In this document: piece by piece, positions 44,614 through 54,700 of the stretch
Layout of the letters: the number at the start of each line of letters is the position of its first letter
Numbering within the stretch: the stretch's first letter is position 1
NCBI GenBank assembly: GCA_025359865.1
Contig: JANYDH010000094.1
Location: 1-61,684 of the forward strand
Length of the DNA stretch: 61,684 bases
Direction of reading: 5' to 3'
Source: Actinomycetes bacterium
GTDB lineage: Bacteria > Actinomycetota > Acidimicrobiia > Acidimicrobiales > Ilumatobacteraceae
Position numbers and translations under genes: made by a program
Notes under the pieces: generated by a model
Told to the model about the DNA's origin: nothing
Seen by the model: only the letters and a program-made list of their open reading frames with translations
The model's database searches: none

Positions 44614-47561
44614 GGCCGCTCGTCCTTACCGTCACCGCATTCGGCTCGTTTCCCGGTACAGAGGTCATCCGGTTCGCCGAGCTCGCCGAGCACGGTCTCT
44701 ACGTTGTCACCGGTCCGACGGGTAGCGGTAAGAGCACCATCTTCGACGCCATGGTGTTCGCGCTGTATGGCGTTGTGCCCGGACGTCGCCAGGCCGATGA
44801 AACTCGCTCGCATCATGCCGCGGCTGGGGTGGCACCCGAAGTCGTGCTCGAATTCGAGGCGCAGGGATGCCGCCTCCGTGCCACTCGCAGCCCCGCATTT
44901 TTGCGCCAGAAGAAACGCGGTGACGGCAACACTGCTGTCGCCACGGTTGCTTCGCTGGCAGAGCTTCGAGATGACAGCTGGGTTCCGATTGCGTCGGGAG
45001 CGGCAAAGGTTCGCGACGAGGTGGTCGAACGTATCGGGCTCAACGCCGAACAGTTCCAGCGCGTCATCCTGCTCCCGCAAGGCGAGTTCGAGCGGTTCCT
45101 CACCGACAAGGGCGACGATCGCCGGCCGCTGCTTCGGCAGCTGTTCGGTAGCGCCGTGTTCGACCGGGCGGTGCTGCAACTGAAGGATCAGGCAGCCAAG
45201 TCGCGCGAACTCCTCCAGCAAGTTCGGGCTGGCATCGACCAACACCGGTTTGCTGCAGGTTCACACCTTGCCGAGGCCGAGGCGGTGTTGTCCATCGAAC
45301 CCGACGACCCGCAACTGCTCGACGAGCGACTTGCGGTTGTGGTCGCAGCTGCAGCCGAGGCCGATGCTGACCGTGTGGCAGCCGATCTCGCTGCCACAGC
45401 TGCTGAGCAGGTAGCCGTCACGGCGACCGAGGTGGCGCGTCGGTGGCGCGAACGGCGCGTTCGGTGGCAACGACATGAACAGCTGCAGCAGCTCCGCCCC
45501 GAGATGGAACGCGATCGTGAACGCGTCGATGCCGCTTTGCGGTGTCGACCCGTGGCCGATGCCCACCAGCGGGTCGTTGCTGCGCGCGAAGCAGCCGGGG
45601 CCGCATCCGCCGACCGAGCCGTCGCCGATGCCACTCTCGTGTCAGCACTTGCGCCAGCCGGGTCGTTCGGGTCGTTCGATGTTTCAACGTTGACTACAGC
45701 CGCCGTGCGGCGCGCGCTCGCCGATGAGCGGTCGGCCACCCAGCAAGCGATGCTCACGTCCGATGAGGTGTTGGCCGGGCGGCGGCAACTGTCTGCTGCC
45801 GAGGCTGCCGCTGCCGACACGGCAGCAGCACTCGAGCAGGCAACCCAACAGGTTGTCGATGCCGATCGCCAGTTGACGCGTCTTGGAGAGCACACGGCAG
45901 CGCTCGCCGATGCCCCGCGGCGCTTCAGCGAGGCGCAGGCCACGAGCGAGCGTTGCACCGTCGATCTCCAGCAGGGCCTCCTGGCGGCCGAGTTCTCTCA
46001 ACGGGCTCTCGCGCTGAACGACGAAACTCGGTCAGCACAGTCTCAGTACGAGTCGGCGGTACACGCGTTCATCGCTTCGGCTGCACCTCGCCTGGCCGAA
46101 CAACTGGTCGATGGTCAGCCGTGCCCCGTATGCGGCTCGCTCGACCATCCCGATACGGCACGGCACAGTCCGCACAGTCAACCGATCAGCGCCGATGAGC
46201 TCGACCGTCGACGTGAATCAGCGGCCGATCTCGCCGCAATCCGGGACGATGTCGTGCGACAATTGGCAGCGCTTCGTGGCAGCCTTGGTGCTTCGGCCGA
46301 CGACACCGTCGACGAACTCGGTGAGCGAGCCGAGCGGGCGCTGTACGAACTGGGCCTGGCCGAGCAGGCGGTGTTGGCGCTCACTGCGGCCGCCGATCAG
46401 ACCCAGCTCACCACCTGTGCACGCGGTGAAGCCGGTGACCGCCAACGGGACTGTTTCAGTGAGCAGGCGGCGCAGCAGGCTGGCTGTCAGGCGCTCGCCA
46501 CGCAACTGCGCGAGTTGGAATCGAAGCTCGTTGCGGCTGGCGAGCGAGGCGTCGCGCCTGTGTTGCGACTGGCTGCAATCGACGCAGCCGAATCAGCCGC
46601 AACGCGCCGCGACGTTGCCGTGGCCGATGAACGCGATCTACTCACACAGCTCGTCGTGCATGAGGGGCAAGCGGCTGAGTTGTTGGCCCAGAGCGGCTTC
46701 GACACGATCACCGAGGCACTGGGTGCATCACTGCCCGAGCACGAGCAACAGCGTGTCTCCACGGCGGTTCAGGCATGGCAGCGAGAGCTCGACGGCCTCG
46801 ACGTACTACTCGGTGCTGATCGTGAACCGTTGCCTGAAGATGAGCCGCCCACGTCGCTCCTCGAGAGCGAGGCTCAACGTGTATCCGATGTTCGCCGGAT
46901 GGCCACGGTTCGGCACGCCACGTTGTCGTCATCCGCCGCAGCGGCGGGTCAGGCGCTCGGCCAAATCGGTATGCAGGTAGCAGCCGTAACCCGAGCCGAG
47001 CAAGCTGCAGCGATGTCCGAGACGGTCTACCAACGCTGTGCCGGGCGTCTCGAGCCGCGTGTACCGCTCGAGAACTGGGTGCTCGGCGCGGAGCTCGACC
47101 GTGTGGTCGAGGCGGCCAATGTGCATCTCGCAGCGATGACAGCGGGGCGCTACCTGCTGCAGCGCGCAGTGCAAGCCGTTGATGGGCGCTCCGCCGGCGG
47201 GCTCGACCTCGAGGTGGCTGACGCCCACACTGGTACCAGGCGGTGGACGACCTCGCTCTCGGGAGGTGAGCGGTTCCAAGCCTCGCTGGCGCTGGCGCTC
47301 GGCCTGGCCGATGTGGTGACCAGTGGTACCGCCGCAACGAGCAGAACGCTTGATGCCTTGTTCGTCGATGAGGGGTTCGGGTCGCTCGACGCCGATGCAC
47401 TTGATCAGGCAATCGACGCGCTCGACCGGTTGCGACGGGGTGGACGCCAGATCGGTGTCATCACCCACGTCGATGCGATGAAAGCAGCGCTCCCTGTCGG
47501 CATCGAGGTTCGTCCGTTGCCAGGCAACCGGGGCTCGACGATCCACCAGCCGTTGCTGTAA
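44610..47561 (+). CDS. sbcC: SbcC, Rad50-type ATPase of SbcCD
   Basis: The 983-residue SMC-like ATPase has Walker A GPTGSGKST at residues 35-43. Long coiled-coil arms surround a zinc hook CPVCGS near residue 503. The C-terminal half has signature LSGGERFQASLALALG and Walker B LDALFVDEGFGSLD. It is coupled to sbcD. Length is typical. The first of two 22-bp repeats bounding the downstream islet begins 51 bases after its stop. Confidence 0.93.
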   Translation: MRPLVLTVTAFGSFPGTEVIRFAELAEHGLYVVTGPTGSGKSTIFDAMVFALYGVVPGRRQADETRSHHAAAGVAPEVVLEFEAQGCRLRATRSPAFLRQKKRGDGNTAVATVASLAELRDDSWVPIASGAAKVRDEVVERIGLNAEQFQRVILLPQGEFERFLTDKGDDRRPLLRQLFGSAVFDRAVLQLKDQAAKSRELLQQVRAGIDQHRFAAGSHLAEAEAVLSIEPDDPQLLDERLAVVVAAAAEADADRVAADLAATAAEQVAVTATEVARRWRERRVRWQRHEQLQQLRPEMERDRERVDAALRCRPVADAHQRVVAAREAAGAASADRAVADATLVSALAPAGSFGSFDVSTLTTAAVRRALADERSATQQAMLTSDEVLAGRRQLSAAEAAAADTAAALEQATQQVVDADRQLTRLGEHTAALADAPRRFSEAQATSERCTVDLQQGLLAAEFSQRALALNDETRSAQSQYESAVHAFIASAAPRLAEQLVDGQPCPVCGSLDHPDTARHSPHSQPISADELDRRRESAADLAAIRDDVVRQLAALRGSLGASADDTVDELGERAERALYELGLAEQAVLALTAAADQTQLTTCARGEAGDRQRDCFSEQAAQQAGCQALATQLRELESKLVAAGERGVAPVLRLAAIDAAESAATRRDVAVADERDLLTQLVVHEGQAAELLAQSGFDTITEALGASLPEHEQQRVSTAVQAWQRELDGLDVLLGADREPLPEDEPPTSLLESEAQRVSDVRRMATVRHATLSSSAAAAGQALGQIGMQVAAVTRAEQAAAMSETVYQRCAGRLEPRVPLENWVLGAELDRVVEAANVHLAAMTAGRYLLQRAVQAVDGRSAGGLDLEVADAHTGTRRWTTSLSGGERFQASLALALGLADVVTSGTAATSRTLDALFVDEGFGSLDADALDQAIDALDRLRRGGRQIGVITHVDAMKAALPVGIEVRPLPGNRGSTIHQPLL

Positions 47562-47611
47562 CTCCGCCGATCTGGTCGGATGGTGTTGCTTGCGTAGTCA
47601 GCGTTGCCAGA

Positions 47612-47633
47612 CCTTCGCATAGAGGTGTGATGG
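47612..47633 (+). repeat. 22-bp direct repeat, left boundary of the islet
   Basis: Identical to 49766-49787 and preceded by GTAGTCAGCG, which also follows the right copy. A rough inverted partner (TTTCATCACACC) lies at 47674-47685. Confidence 0.8.
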
Positions 47634-47869
47634 ATTCTGGCCAAACACCCGAATCGGTGGGTTTTCACGCCGTTTCATCACACCGTCAGCCGAAAGGGGG
47701 GAGTAGCAGGAACTGCTCTGGGCAGCTCCGCCGCCAACTCAACGACCGGACGACATGCGCTGCCCAGTCGACGAGAACCTCGACGGGCCCGCACTACAGC
47801 GAGTTGCCGTGGGTCGTCGGTCGTGGGTCGTGGGTCGTCGGTCGTCGGTCGAGCGTGCGAGGCTTGCAG

Positions 47870-48090
47870 GTGGCGAAGTACGAAGGTTTTTCGAACATCT
47901 GTGCAGGGCCGGGGACGGGCCGCTCGAGATGTCCTTTGAGGCAGTCGATACGGTCGTCGGCGGGTTACCCACGTCGGCGTTCTGGTATCGGGCGTGGTGG
48001 GCGAATGAAGCTGACGGGCGCCACGTCGAGGCCACCGGATTGGTCACTCCGACCGCAACTTATCAAAACATGAGACATTCGGAAAGATGA
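47870..48090 (+). pseudogene. Small 'MAKY'-type protein gene with frameshift (DUF7662-like)
   Basis: GTG at 47870 reads VAKYEG and then loses the frame in a run of five T (47887-47891). Adding one T gives MAKYEGFFEHLCRAGDGPLEMSFEAV, then FWYRAWWANEADGRH, the pattern of a small family often annotated DUF7662. The C-terminus after GRHVEA is not family-like. A single-base sequencing error cannot be excluded, but a second damaged copy is present at 49191. Upstream, 47780-47860 is a GGTCGT-type simple repeat with no gene. Confidence 0.5.
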
Positions 48091-48106
48091 TTGTACGATC
48101 CGGAGG

Positions 48107-48679
48107 GTGAAGCCGCCCACCAACATCGTCTCGTCCGTTCGCGGGTTCGTCACACAGCAAGCCACGAGCCCACGCGTACCGGCGTCTGGCAAGACGCCCG
48201 TGTGTCAGGGACCGGAACGTCGATCCGACGGGACCGCACCGAGCGACGTTGCGGTCGAGCTCGCTCGTGCGGTGGCGGCGGTAGCGGCAACGCTGGCGTT
48301 GCCCGACCTGCCCGTGGCGGCGCATCGTTCGCTTGATGCGTTGCTGCACGACACGGCAAGGCTGCGTCGGGGTGTGCCCGTTTCGGTCGCTGCCGGTGAG
48401 CTCGGCACAACAACGCCGACGGTGCGAGCGTGGATCAATCGTGGAGTGCTCGAACTCGTCCCTGGTGTGTCTCCCAAGCAAGTCAGCGTGCGATCGCTTG
48501 GCTTTGCGCTGGCTGCTGTTGCGATGATTCGTTCGGTCGGCGCGAACCAGCGACTGTTGACCAGGATCGTCGAAGTGCTCGACGACTTGCAGGTCCGTCG
48601 GGAGTTGGTGGCGACCGCTGCAGAGTTCGGCGATCGCGAGCAGTTCGATCCGTTCGACGTTGAGTCGGTCTTCGCCTGA
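48107..48679 (+). CDS. Putative antitoxin with predicted helix-turn-helix
   Basis: The 190-residue protein has a low-complexity N-terminus, a central SLDALLHDTARLRRGVPVSV then AAGELGTTTPTVRAWINRGV helix-turn-helix, and a C-terminal region rich in charged residues ending DREQFDPFDVESVFA. It precedes the toxin-like gene with two bases between, the layout of a type II antitoxin. A TACGAT -10 with TGAGAC 17 bases before it puts the GTG start seven bases downstream, so the message is probably leaderless. Confidence 0.6.
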   Translation: MKPPTNIVSSVRGFVTQQATSPRVPASGKTPVCQGPERRSDGTAPSDVAVELARAVAAVAATLALPDLPVAAHRSLDALLHDTARLRRGVPVSVAAGELGTTTPTVRAWINRGVLELVPGVSPKQVSVRSLGFALAAVAMIRSVGANQRLLTRIVEVLDDLQVRRELVATAAEFGDREQFDPFDVESVFA

Positions 48680-48681
48680 GG

Positions 48682-49148
48682 GTGGCACGCCAGCCGAAGA
48701 AGCCGGTGGCCCCACACTTCACGGTCACGCGTACGCGAAGCGCTCACGAGGGACTCAAGATGGTTCCACCATTGCTCAAGTCGCCAGTGGCCAAGGTGCT
48801 CCAACGGCTCGCGATGGAAGGCTGCCGGGCCGCCGGGTACGCGCTGTCTGGCGACGAGCCCTGGCCACACATCTGCTCCGTACATCTGCTCCGTACATCT
48901 GCTCCGTGCACGTTGACGGGCTCCGGATCATCGTCGTGTTCCCCTCCGAAACCGAAGTCGCGATCGTCAAGGTTGCCCCGCACAGCGACACGTCCGACCC
49001 CTATCGCGAGCTCGCCGCCGAGCTTGGCGTTCCTGTTTCAACGGGCCCTAGGACGAAACCTCCGTGCTGCGGTCCCGACGGTGAGGCATCGGTCGACCCT
49101 TACCTCGTTGCCCTTATCGAGGACGCGTTCTTGCGTGTGACCCGGTGA
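48682..49148 (+). pseudogene. RelE/ParE-like toxin gene out of frame through a 13-bp tandem repeat
   Basis: The GTG frame gives MARQPKKPVAPHFTVTRTRS ... AMEGCRAAGYALSGDEPWPHICSV and then an unlike tail. In the next frame the sensible continuation is HVDGLRIIVVFPSETEVAIV ... DPYRELAAELGVPVS up to a stop at 49148. Between them ACATCTGCTCCGT is repeated three times (48869-48907). One copy, or four, puts both halves in the same frame, giving about 146 or 159 residues; the ancestral single-copy form is the natural protein. It is therefore a toxin switched off, or switchable, by repeat number. The family match is by pattern only. Confidence 0.6.
48869..48907 (+). repeat. 13-bp tandem repeat (3 units) in the toxin-like gene
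   Basis: Three exact ACATCTGCTCCGT units. Thirteen is not a multiple of three, so each gain or loss moves the reading frame. Confidence 0.9.
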
Positions 49149-49190
49149 TGGTCGATCATCCCACGTTGGTTTGATGTTGGAGATTCGGAC

Positions 49191-49240
49191 GTGGCGAAGT
49201 ACGACCCGTTGTTCAAGCATCTGTTGAAGCCGGGGTTGCA
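49191..49240 (+). pseudogene. 5' fragment of a second 'MAKY'-type gene
   Basis: VAKYDPLFKHLLK resembles the start of the gene at 47870, but the sequence then becomes unrelated. From 49241 to about 49765 I see no convincing gene; a 76-codon frame at 49529-49759 beginning MTRKKTRPIKKKN is basic and of uncertain status. Confidence 0.45.
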
Positions 49241-49765
49241 TACGCCGCACTACGCTGGTGTTGCCCGGGCTGACCGCACAGATCGCGGGGCGCGAGCTGT
49301 GCCTGATCGCGGCAACCGATCGCCTTGGCGTGTCTCCTGCTCTACTTCTGCATGTTGGGAGATGCGGCGACAACGGGACCGTAGCCGGGGTCTCGTCCTG
49401 CTGCCGAACCTAGCAAGCTCTGATCCCGTAAGGGAGCCGCATCGGGTCGTCGGCAACCCAGAAGGCGAGTACTCGACCGTCGGTTGCCGTTGTCTCAGTG
49501 ACCGCTCCTCGTGTCCGGCGGTCTACTAATGACGAGGAAGAAGACCAGGCCGATCAAGAAGAAGAATCCGCAGACGCCAGAACAGTCGCCCACGTCGGAG
49601 GCTCCCGTCGGTCATGTCGAGAGACAGGACGCGGACGGTTGCGCCACGCAGTGGGATGACGGCGAGACGGCACGATCCGGTCGAAAGCGCTTTGTAATGA
49701 TCCTACGCTGTCCCGCAACGCACTCTCCGGCAGGGCGGGCGGTCTGGGTGTGCCCTTGACACACC

Positions 49766-49851
49766 CCTTCGCATAGAGGTGTGATGGCGGCCTGGGGTAG
49801 TCAGCGTCGCTGCTGCTACGGGAACGTGGCATCACACTGTTATGCGAAGGG
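49766..49851. repeat. 22-bp direct repeat with inverted partner, right boundary of the islet
   Basis: 49766-49787 equals 47612-47633. A near-perfect inverted copy lies at 49830-49851, separated by about 42 bases including GTAGTCAGCG. The recD stop codon (49832-49834) falls inside the inverted copy, so the element defines the 3' end of recD. Confidence 0.8.
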
Positions 49852-51715
49852 TGGGAGGTTGCCAGAGTGCGTCGCCCAGCCCGCTCGACCGAGCAATGCG
49901 TCGCCCGATCGCTGCGTCGAGCGCTGCCCACGTACCGACCACGGTGAGTTCGTGGCGTGAACGGGTGACTGCGGTGTAGAGCAGTTCGCGGGTACAGAGC
50001 TGCGACGCCACGTCGGGCAGCACCACGACGACATGATCGAACTCGGATCCCTGGCTTTTGTGGATGGTCATCGCATGCACCGTTTCGTTGTCGGGCAGCT
50101 GCGCGACGCCGAATTTGGCGATGCCGTCGGAGCGTTCGATGGCGACCACCCGGTGCCCATCGTCGGCGGGCAGCACGACCCCGATGTCGCCGTTGCTGAG
50201 TCGGGTGACCGGGTCGTTGCGGGTGATCAGTATCGGCCGACCGATGTACCACGCGTCGTCGGTTCGGCAGTCGGGGTGGTCGTGCGACAACCATCGCTCG
50301 ACGAGGCGATTCCATGTGTCGACGCCAGTCGGCCCTGAACGATGGGCGCACAACAAGCGCAAGGACCGGGTCGAACCGAGCGCTGCGGCAGCGTCGCCCT
50401 CTGCCGCCAGACGTGCGGTATGCGCGGCACCGTCGACCAGCAGTGGTCGAAGGCCTGCGCCGCCGGGAGAATGTGAGGGGTCGCCGTGGTCGATGAAGGT
50501 GTGGTCGATGAAGGTGAGCGTTGGTTCGTCGGCGAACAGTTGCCGGATGGTTGAGAGGTCGCCGTTGCGGATTGCGGTGGCAAGCGGGCGCACGCCGGAG
50601 TCGGACGTGAACCGGTATGAGGTCTGAAGCTGGACGATTGACTCGGCCAGAGGACCACTCCGGGTATGCGGCTCGGCGCCGATGATGTCGGCGAGCACCG
50701 ACCCTGCCTCGACGCTGGCCAGCTGGTCGGGGTCGCCGACGAGTACGAGCCGCGTGTGGTCGGGAAGTGACCGGAGCAGGTGGGCCATCATCGGGAGCGA
50801 CACCATCGACGACTCGTCGATGATCACGAGGTCGTGGTCGATCGGGTCGACGGATCGTCTCCGCCCGCCCATGCCGAGCAGTCGGTGCAATGTGGTCGGC
50901 TGCAACTCGACCATCGGTCCGTCGGTGGTGCCGGTGGCAGCGAGTTCCGTACGTAACGCCTCGCCCATCCGTGCCGCAGCTTTGCCGGTAGGGGCAGCGA
51001 GCGCCACACGTACCCGGGCGCCTGGGCGCGTGTCGAGCAGCGACAGCAGTCGAGCAATGGTCCGGGTCTTGCCGGTGCCCGGTCCACCTGCCACCACGGT
51101 GAGCGAACGTTGTAGCACGGTGCAAGCGGCGAGGCGTTGCCCGTCGGCCGCGTCAGTAGGGGGGAACAACCGGTCGATCTGCTCGGGCATCGATGCGCCC
51201 CAGTCGTCGACGAGCAGACCGGCGCGTCGCAGCAGGTGCTCCGCGACCGACCGCTCGTCGCGCCACAACCGGTCGAGATACAGGCGCCGACCATGCAGTA
51301 CCAATGGGCGGGGATCGTCGAGGTGTGCGTCATGTGGGGCCACGATGCTGCTGGCAGACAACGCTGCTGCCCACGCCTGCGGCTCGGGCCACACTACGGC
51401 GCCTGCGCCGGCGCCACTGTCGAGACCAGTGCCGGTGTCGGGCGCAGCGCCCACAGCGAGGGGGCGTCGTTCGGCTACGGCTGTTCGGGCAACGGTGTCG
51501 AGATCGAGGCACACGTGACCGTGGCGTGGAGCACGACTGGCCAACGCGATGGCAAGCACCACTGCTGGGTCGGCCGGGTGTGCCAGGTTGCCGAGTCGGA
51601 CAAGGGCGTCAGCAAGGTGCACGTCGACCGGTTCGAGCAGTCCGGCATCAATGGCGGGGCCAAGGCATTGCACTGACTCTGGCAGGCAGGACTGGGCCGA
51701 GGAGCGGGGGGTCAT
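49832..51715 (-). CDS. recD: RecD, helicase subunit of RecBCD
   Basis: The 627-residue 5'-3' helicase has Walker A GGPGTGKT at 210-217, motif II VIIDESSMV, GDPDQLASVEAG, and the C-terminal VHAMTIHKSQGSEFDHV and YTAVTRSR motifs. The N-terminal domain includes a Gly/Thr-rich insertion. A duplicated 15-bp block (50486-50515) gives TFIDHTFIDH. The start overlaps the recB stop by four bases. Its last residues are encoded within the palindromic repeat at the islet border. Confidence 0.93.
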   Translation of the reverse strand: MTPRSSAQSCLPESVQCLGPAIDAGLLEPVDVHLADALVRLGNLAHPADPAVVLAIALASRAPRHGHVCLDLDTVARTAVAERRPLAVGAAPDTGTGLDSGAGAGAVVWPEPQAWAAALSASSIVAPHDAHLDDPRPLVLHGRRLYLDRLWRDERSVAEHLLRRAGLLVDDWGASMPEQIDRLFPPTDAADGQRLAACTVLQRSLTVVAGGPGTGKTRTIARLLSLLDTRPGARVRVALAAPTGKAAARMGEALRTELAATGTTDGPMVELQPTTLHRLLGMGGRRRSVDPIDHDLVIIDESSMVSLPMMAHLLRSLPDHTRLVLVGDPDQLASVEAGSVLADIIGAEPHTRSGPLAESIVQLQTSYRFTSDSGVRPLATAIRNGDLSTIRQLFADEPTLTFIDHTFIDHGDPSHSPGGAGLRPLLVDGAAHTARLAAEGDAAAALGSTRSLRLLCAHRSGPTGVDTWNRLVERWLSHDHPDCRTDDAWYIGRPILITRNDPVTRLSNGDIGVVLPADDGHRVVAIERSDGIAKFGVAQLPDNETVHAMTIHKSQGSEFDHVVVVLPDVASQLCTRELLYTAVTRSRHELTVVGTWAALDAAIGRRIARSSGLGDALWQPPTLRITV

Positions 51716-54700
51716 GGCTGTCTACCGTCGAGCAGGTTGCTGAGTGCCACCGTCAGCGCCGGCGGAACAGCCCAACTGCAGACCCCGAACGGCCTGTCGC
51801 CGACGACCTGCGTAGCCGGGCCAGCCATGCCGCGCACGAACAGATACGCGGCCCCGCCGAGATGGCGGGCCGGCTCGTAGCCAGGCTGGCGCCAGCGGAG
51901 GTAGCGGTGCAGTGCGACCCCGTAGAGCAGCGCCTGGAGCGGATAGTGGTGTTCGACCATTGCAGCGGGTAGGCGGTCGGGGTGGTAGTCCGGTAGGCGG
52001 TTGGTTTTGTAGTCGCAGATCACGAACCGTGGCTGGCCGTGGGCATCGTAGATCCGCGCCACGAGGTCGATCGAACCGTTGAGATGGCCAACGAGTTGGG
52101 TGTCGAATCCCACGGTGGACAGCGTCGGTGCGTAGTCGCGAAAGGGGTCGTCGTCACCAAGGTGGTCGAGGAGCAGCGCAGCGATGTCTGAAGCGCGGAC
52201 GGCAGGACCACTCGTTGCGAACGCAAGCTCGAACGTGAGCTCGTCGAGGCGGTCGCGCCGGGACAACGTGGCCAGCGGGCGGTCACCGAAGCAGCTGCCC
52301 GTTGGTGAGAGCAACACATCCTGGATACCTGCAACCAACGTCGGGCGGTGTACGGGCAACTCGCGCCATGGCCAGGTGGCGTCGAGAACCCGCTCGGCTT
52401 CGGCAGGCATCGGCGCGGTGAACTCGAGTGCCTCCATCACGCTGTGGAACGCCGTGCCGAACTCGGTGCCAGCGGTACGAATCGCAGCCAACGCGGAGAC
52501 GGCTAACGCAGAGATGACGACTTGCTCTACATCATCGAGGCCTGCGTCAGGTTCGGTGACAAGGTCGGCGCGGGTGCCGACCATCTCATCGTCGGCGGCC
52601 ACCATCATCTCGAAATGAGTCGATGTGGCGGGCGCGGCAATGGACGAAAACGAGTGTCGGCGGCGTGCGTTCTGAAACTGATACTCGAATGAACTGACCG
52701 AAAGCGTCGGCAGCGTGGTCGATGCTGCGACAACGGTGGGGGTTCCAGGCTGCACCACCGAGATAGCGATGGAACCCGCACCCGCGTGGGCCAAGGCCTG
52801 GAGCCCGCGCATGGCTGCTTCGTGGTCGCCAGGCGGGTGCACGACGGATGGATCGACTCGGAAACCGTCGGACGAGCGGCAGACGAGCAGTTCGGTGATC
52901 GCCTTTCGCGGCGAGCGATGGCCGGTACCCCACCAGACGACAGTCCGGTACTTCGCCCGGGTGAGCGCGACATACATCAACCGCTGTTCGGCCCCGAACG
53001 CCTCGGCGTTTGCCAACTCCTCCGACTCGTCAGCGGGCGCTTTCGGTGTGACATCAAGGACCAAATGGTCGTTCTCGTGGAACACACGCTGTTTCGATGG
53101 CGCGCCGCCGAGCCATGCGAACGGCACCAGGGTGACTGCGAATTCGAGACCCTTGCCAGCGTGAATGGTGAGCAGTTGTATCGCATCGTCGTCGGTGTCG
53201 ATGCGCCGTGCCAGCCGCTCGGTTTCCTGCTCGTCTTGTGCTTGCATCGAGGCCAACGCATCGGCGAGCGCTGCCGGAGCGGTAGGCCCCGGTACGGCGG
53301 CATGCAGCACCTCGCCCAGGTGCTCGATGTCGGTGAGCGCCCGTTCGCCATCGATCTGGGTCAACAGTCGTCTGGTGAGCTCGGTCTTGGCTCGTATCGC
53401 GGCGAGCAGTGCTGGTATTCCGCCGCGGGCGAGCACCCTTCGCCATTCGGTGAGTTGTTCTTGCACTCGGAGCAGGTCGTCGTCGGTGGCCTCGGCCAGC
53501 TGCGCGGCACTCCACCCGACAAACCAGGAGATTGCGGCCAGAGATGCGGCAGCCACGGAAGCAGGTCGCTCCATGCCGGCGATCAGCCACTGCCAATGAG
53601 AGGCGGCTTGGCCATTGGCGACACTTGCGTCGCCACGACGCACCGACGCGATACCGACAGCGTGAAGTGCGTCGGCAATGAGGTCGGCATCGGCGTGTTT
53701 GCCAACCAGTACCGCGATGTCGCTCGGTTGGAGAGGGACCTGGTCGTGCGCTGGCCGACAGACAACTGCTTGGCTGGACAGTAGTTGGGCGACCACCTCG
53801 GCGACATCGGCGGCCACCAGGCGGCGGGCGCGGTCGGCGGCGGCATACGCGGCGTTGTGATCGTTGGGTACGACTCGAATGGAGAACGGGGCTGCCAAGC
53901 TGTCGCCGAGGAGTACCGGCCGAGGGTGCTGCTCGGGATCCGGTGGGGCCACGTCGTGGTGCACGATCTGTTCGTGGCCGAATGCAGATCCGCGAAAGAC
54001 CAGGTTGATGGCATTGATGAGCGCCGGTTCCATCCGCCAGTTGTGGTCGAGGGTGTCACGGTGGCCTGCAGATGTTCGGGCTTGCAGATACGCGTGCACA
54101 TCGGCGCCACGAAAGCCGTAGATCGCCTGTTTGGGATCGCCGACCACCACGACCTCGGTGGAACCCTCAGGCGCTTCCAAGAACGCAAGCGAGAACACCT
54201 GCCATTGCAACGCGTCGGTGTCTTGGAACTCGTCGATGAGGACGAACTGGTAGCGCTCACCAAGCGTGCGGGCGTGCCGCGAATCGGAAGCCACCGCGTG
54301 AAGCGCTCGCCGAATGATGTCGTCGTGAGTGATGACACCGAGCTCGAGCCGTCGCTGAAGCACTCGCCGGCGAATGTCGTCGAGGAAGTCGGTCCATCCC
54401 GGCTCGTCGGAGCGAAGCTCGCCGGTGGGATGGGTGAGCATCAGCCTGATCAGCGAACGGATCGTGGTTTCCGTGGCCGCTGGCTTGTCAGATGACGTGT
54501 CGGACGCCGGCGCGATGAGGTGAAGCAGCGGTGAGGCCCTGGTCAGGGGAGCGAATTCGCGCAGGATTGCATCGTTGATGACCTCGTCAGCGATGCCGTC
54601 GTTCATCGAGATCGTGGCTGTGGAGCTGTCGTCGAGCGCGCCGAGAAACGTGAGTACCTGGTGGCAGAACCCGTGGATAGTGGTGATGGTGGCCAGATCG

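Noticed and set aside
47780-47865. Repeats of GGTCGTGGGTCGTCG considered as a CRISPR array
   Set aside because: Units are short, directly adjacent and without unique spacers; this is a simple-sequence repeat. No cas genes are present.
47612-49851. Islet boundaries considered as integron attC sites
   Set aside because: No GTTRRRY-type core and no integrase; only the palindromic character is similar.
49554-51125. 523-codon minus-strand frame over recD
   Set aside because: Arg/Pro-rich shadow in another frame of the same strand as recD.
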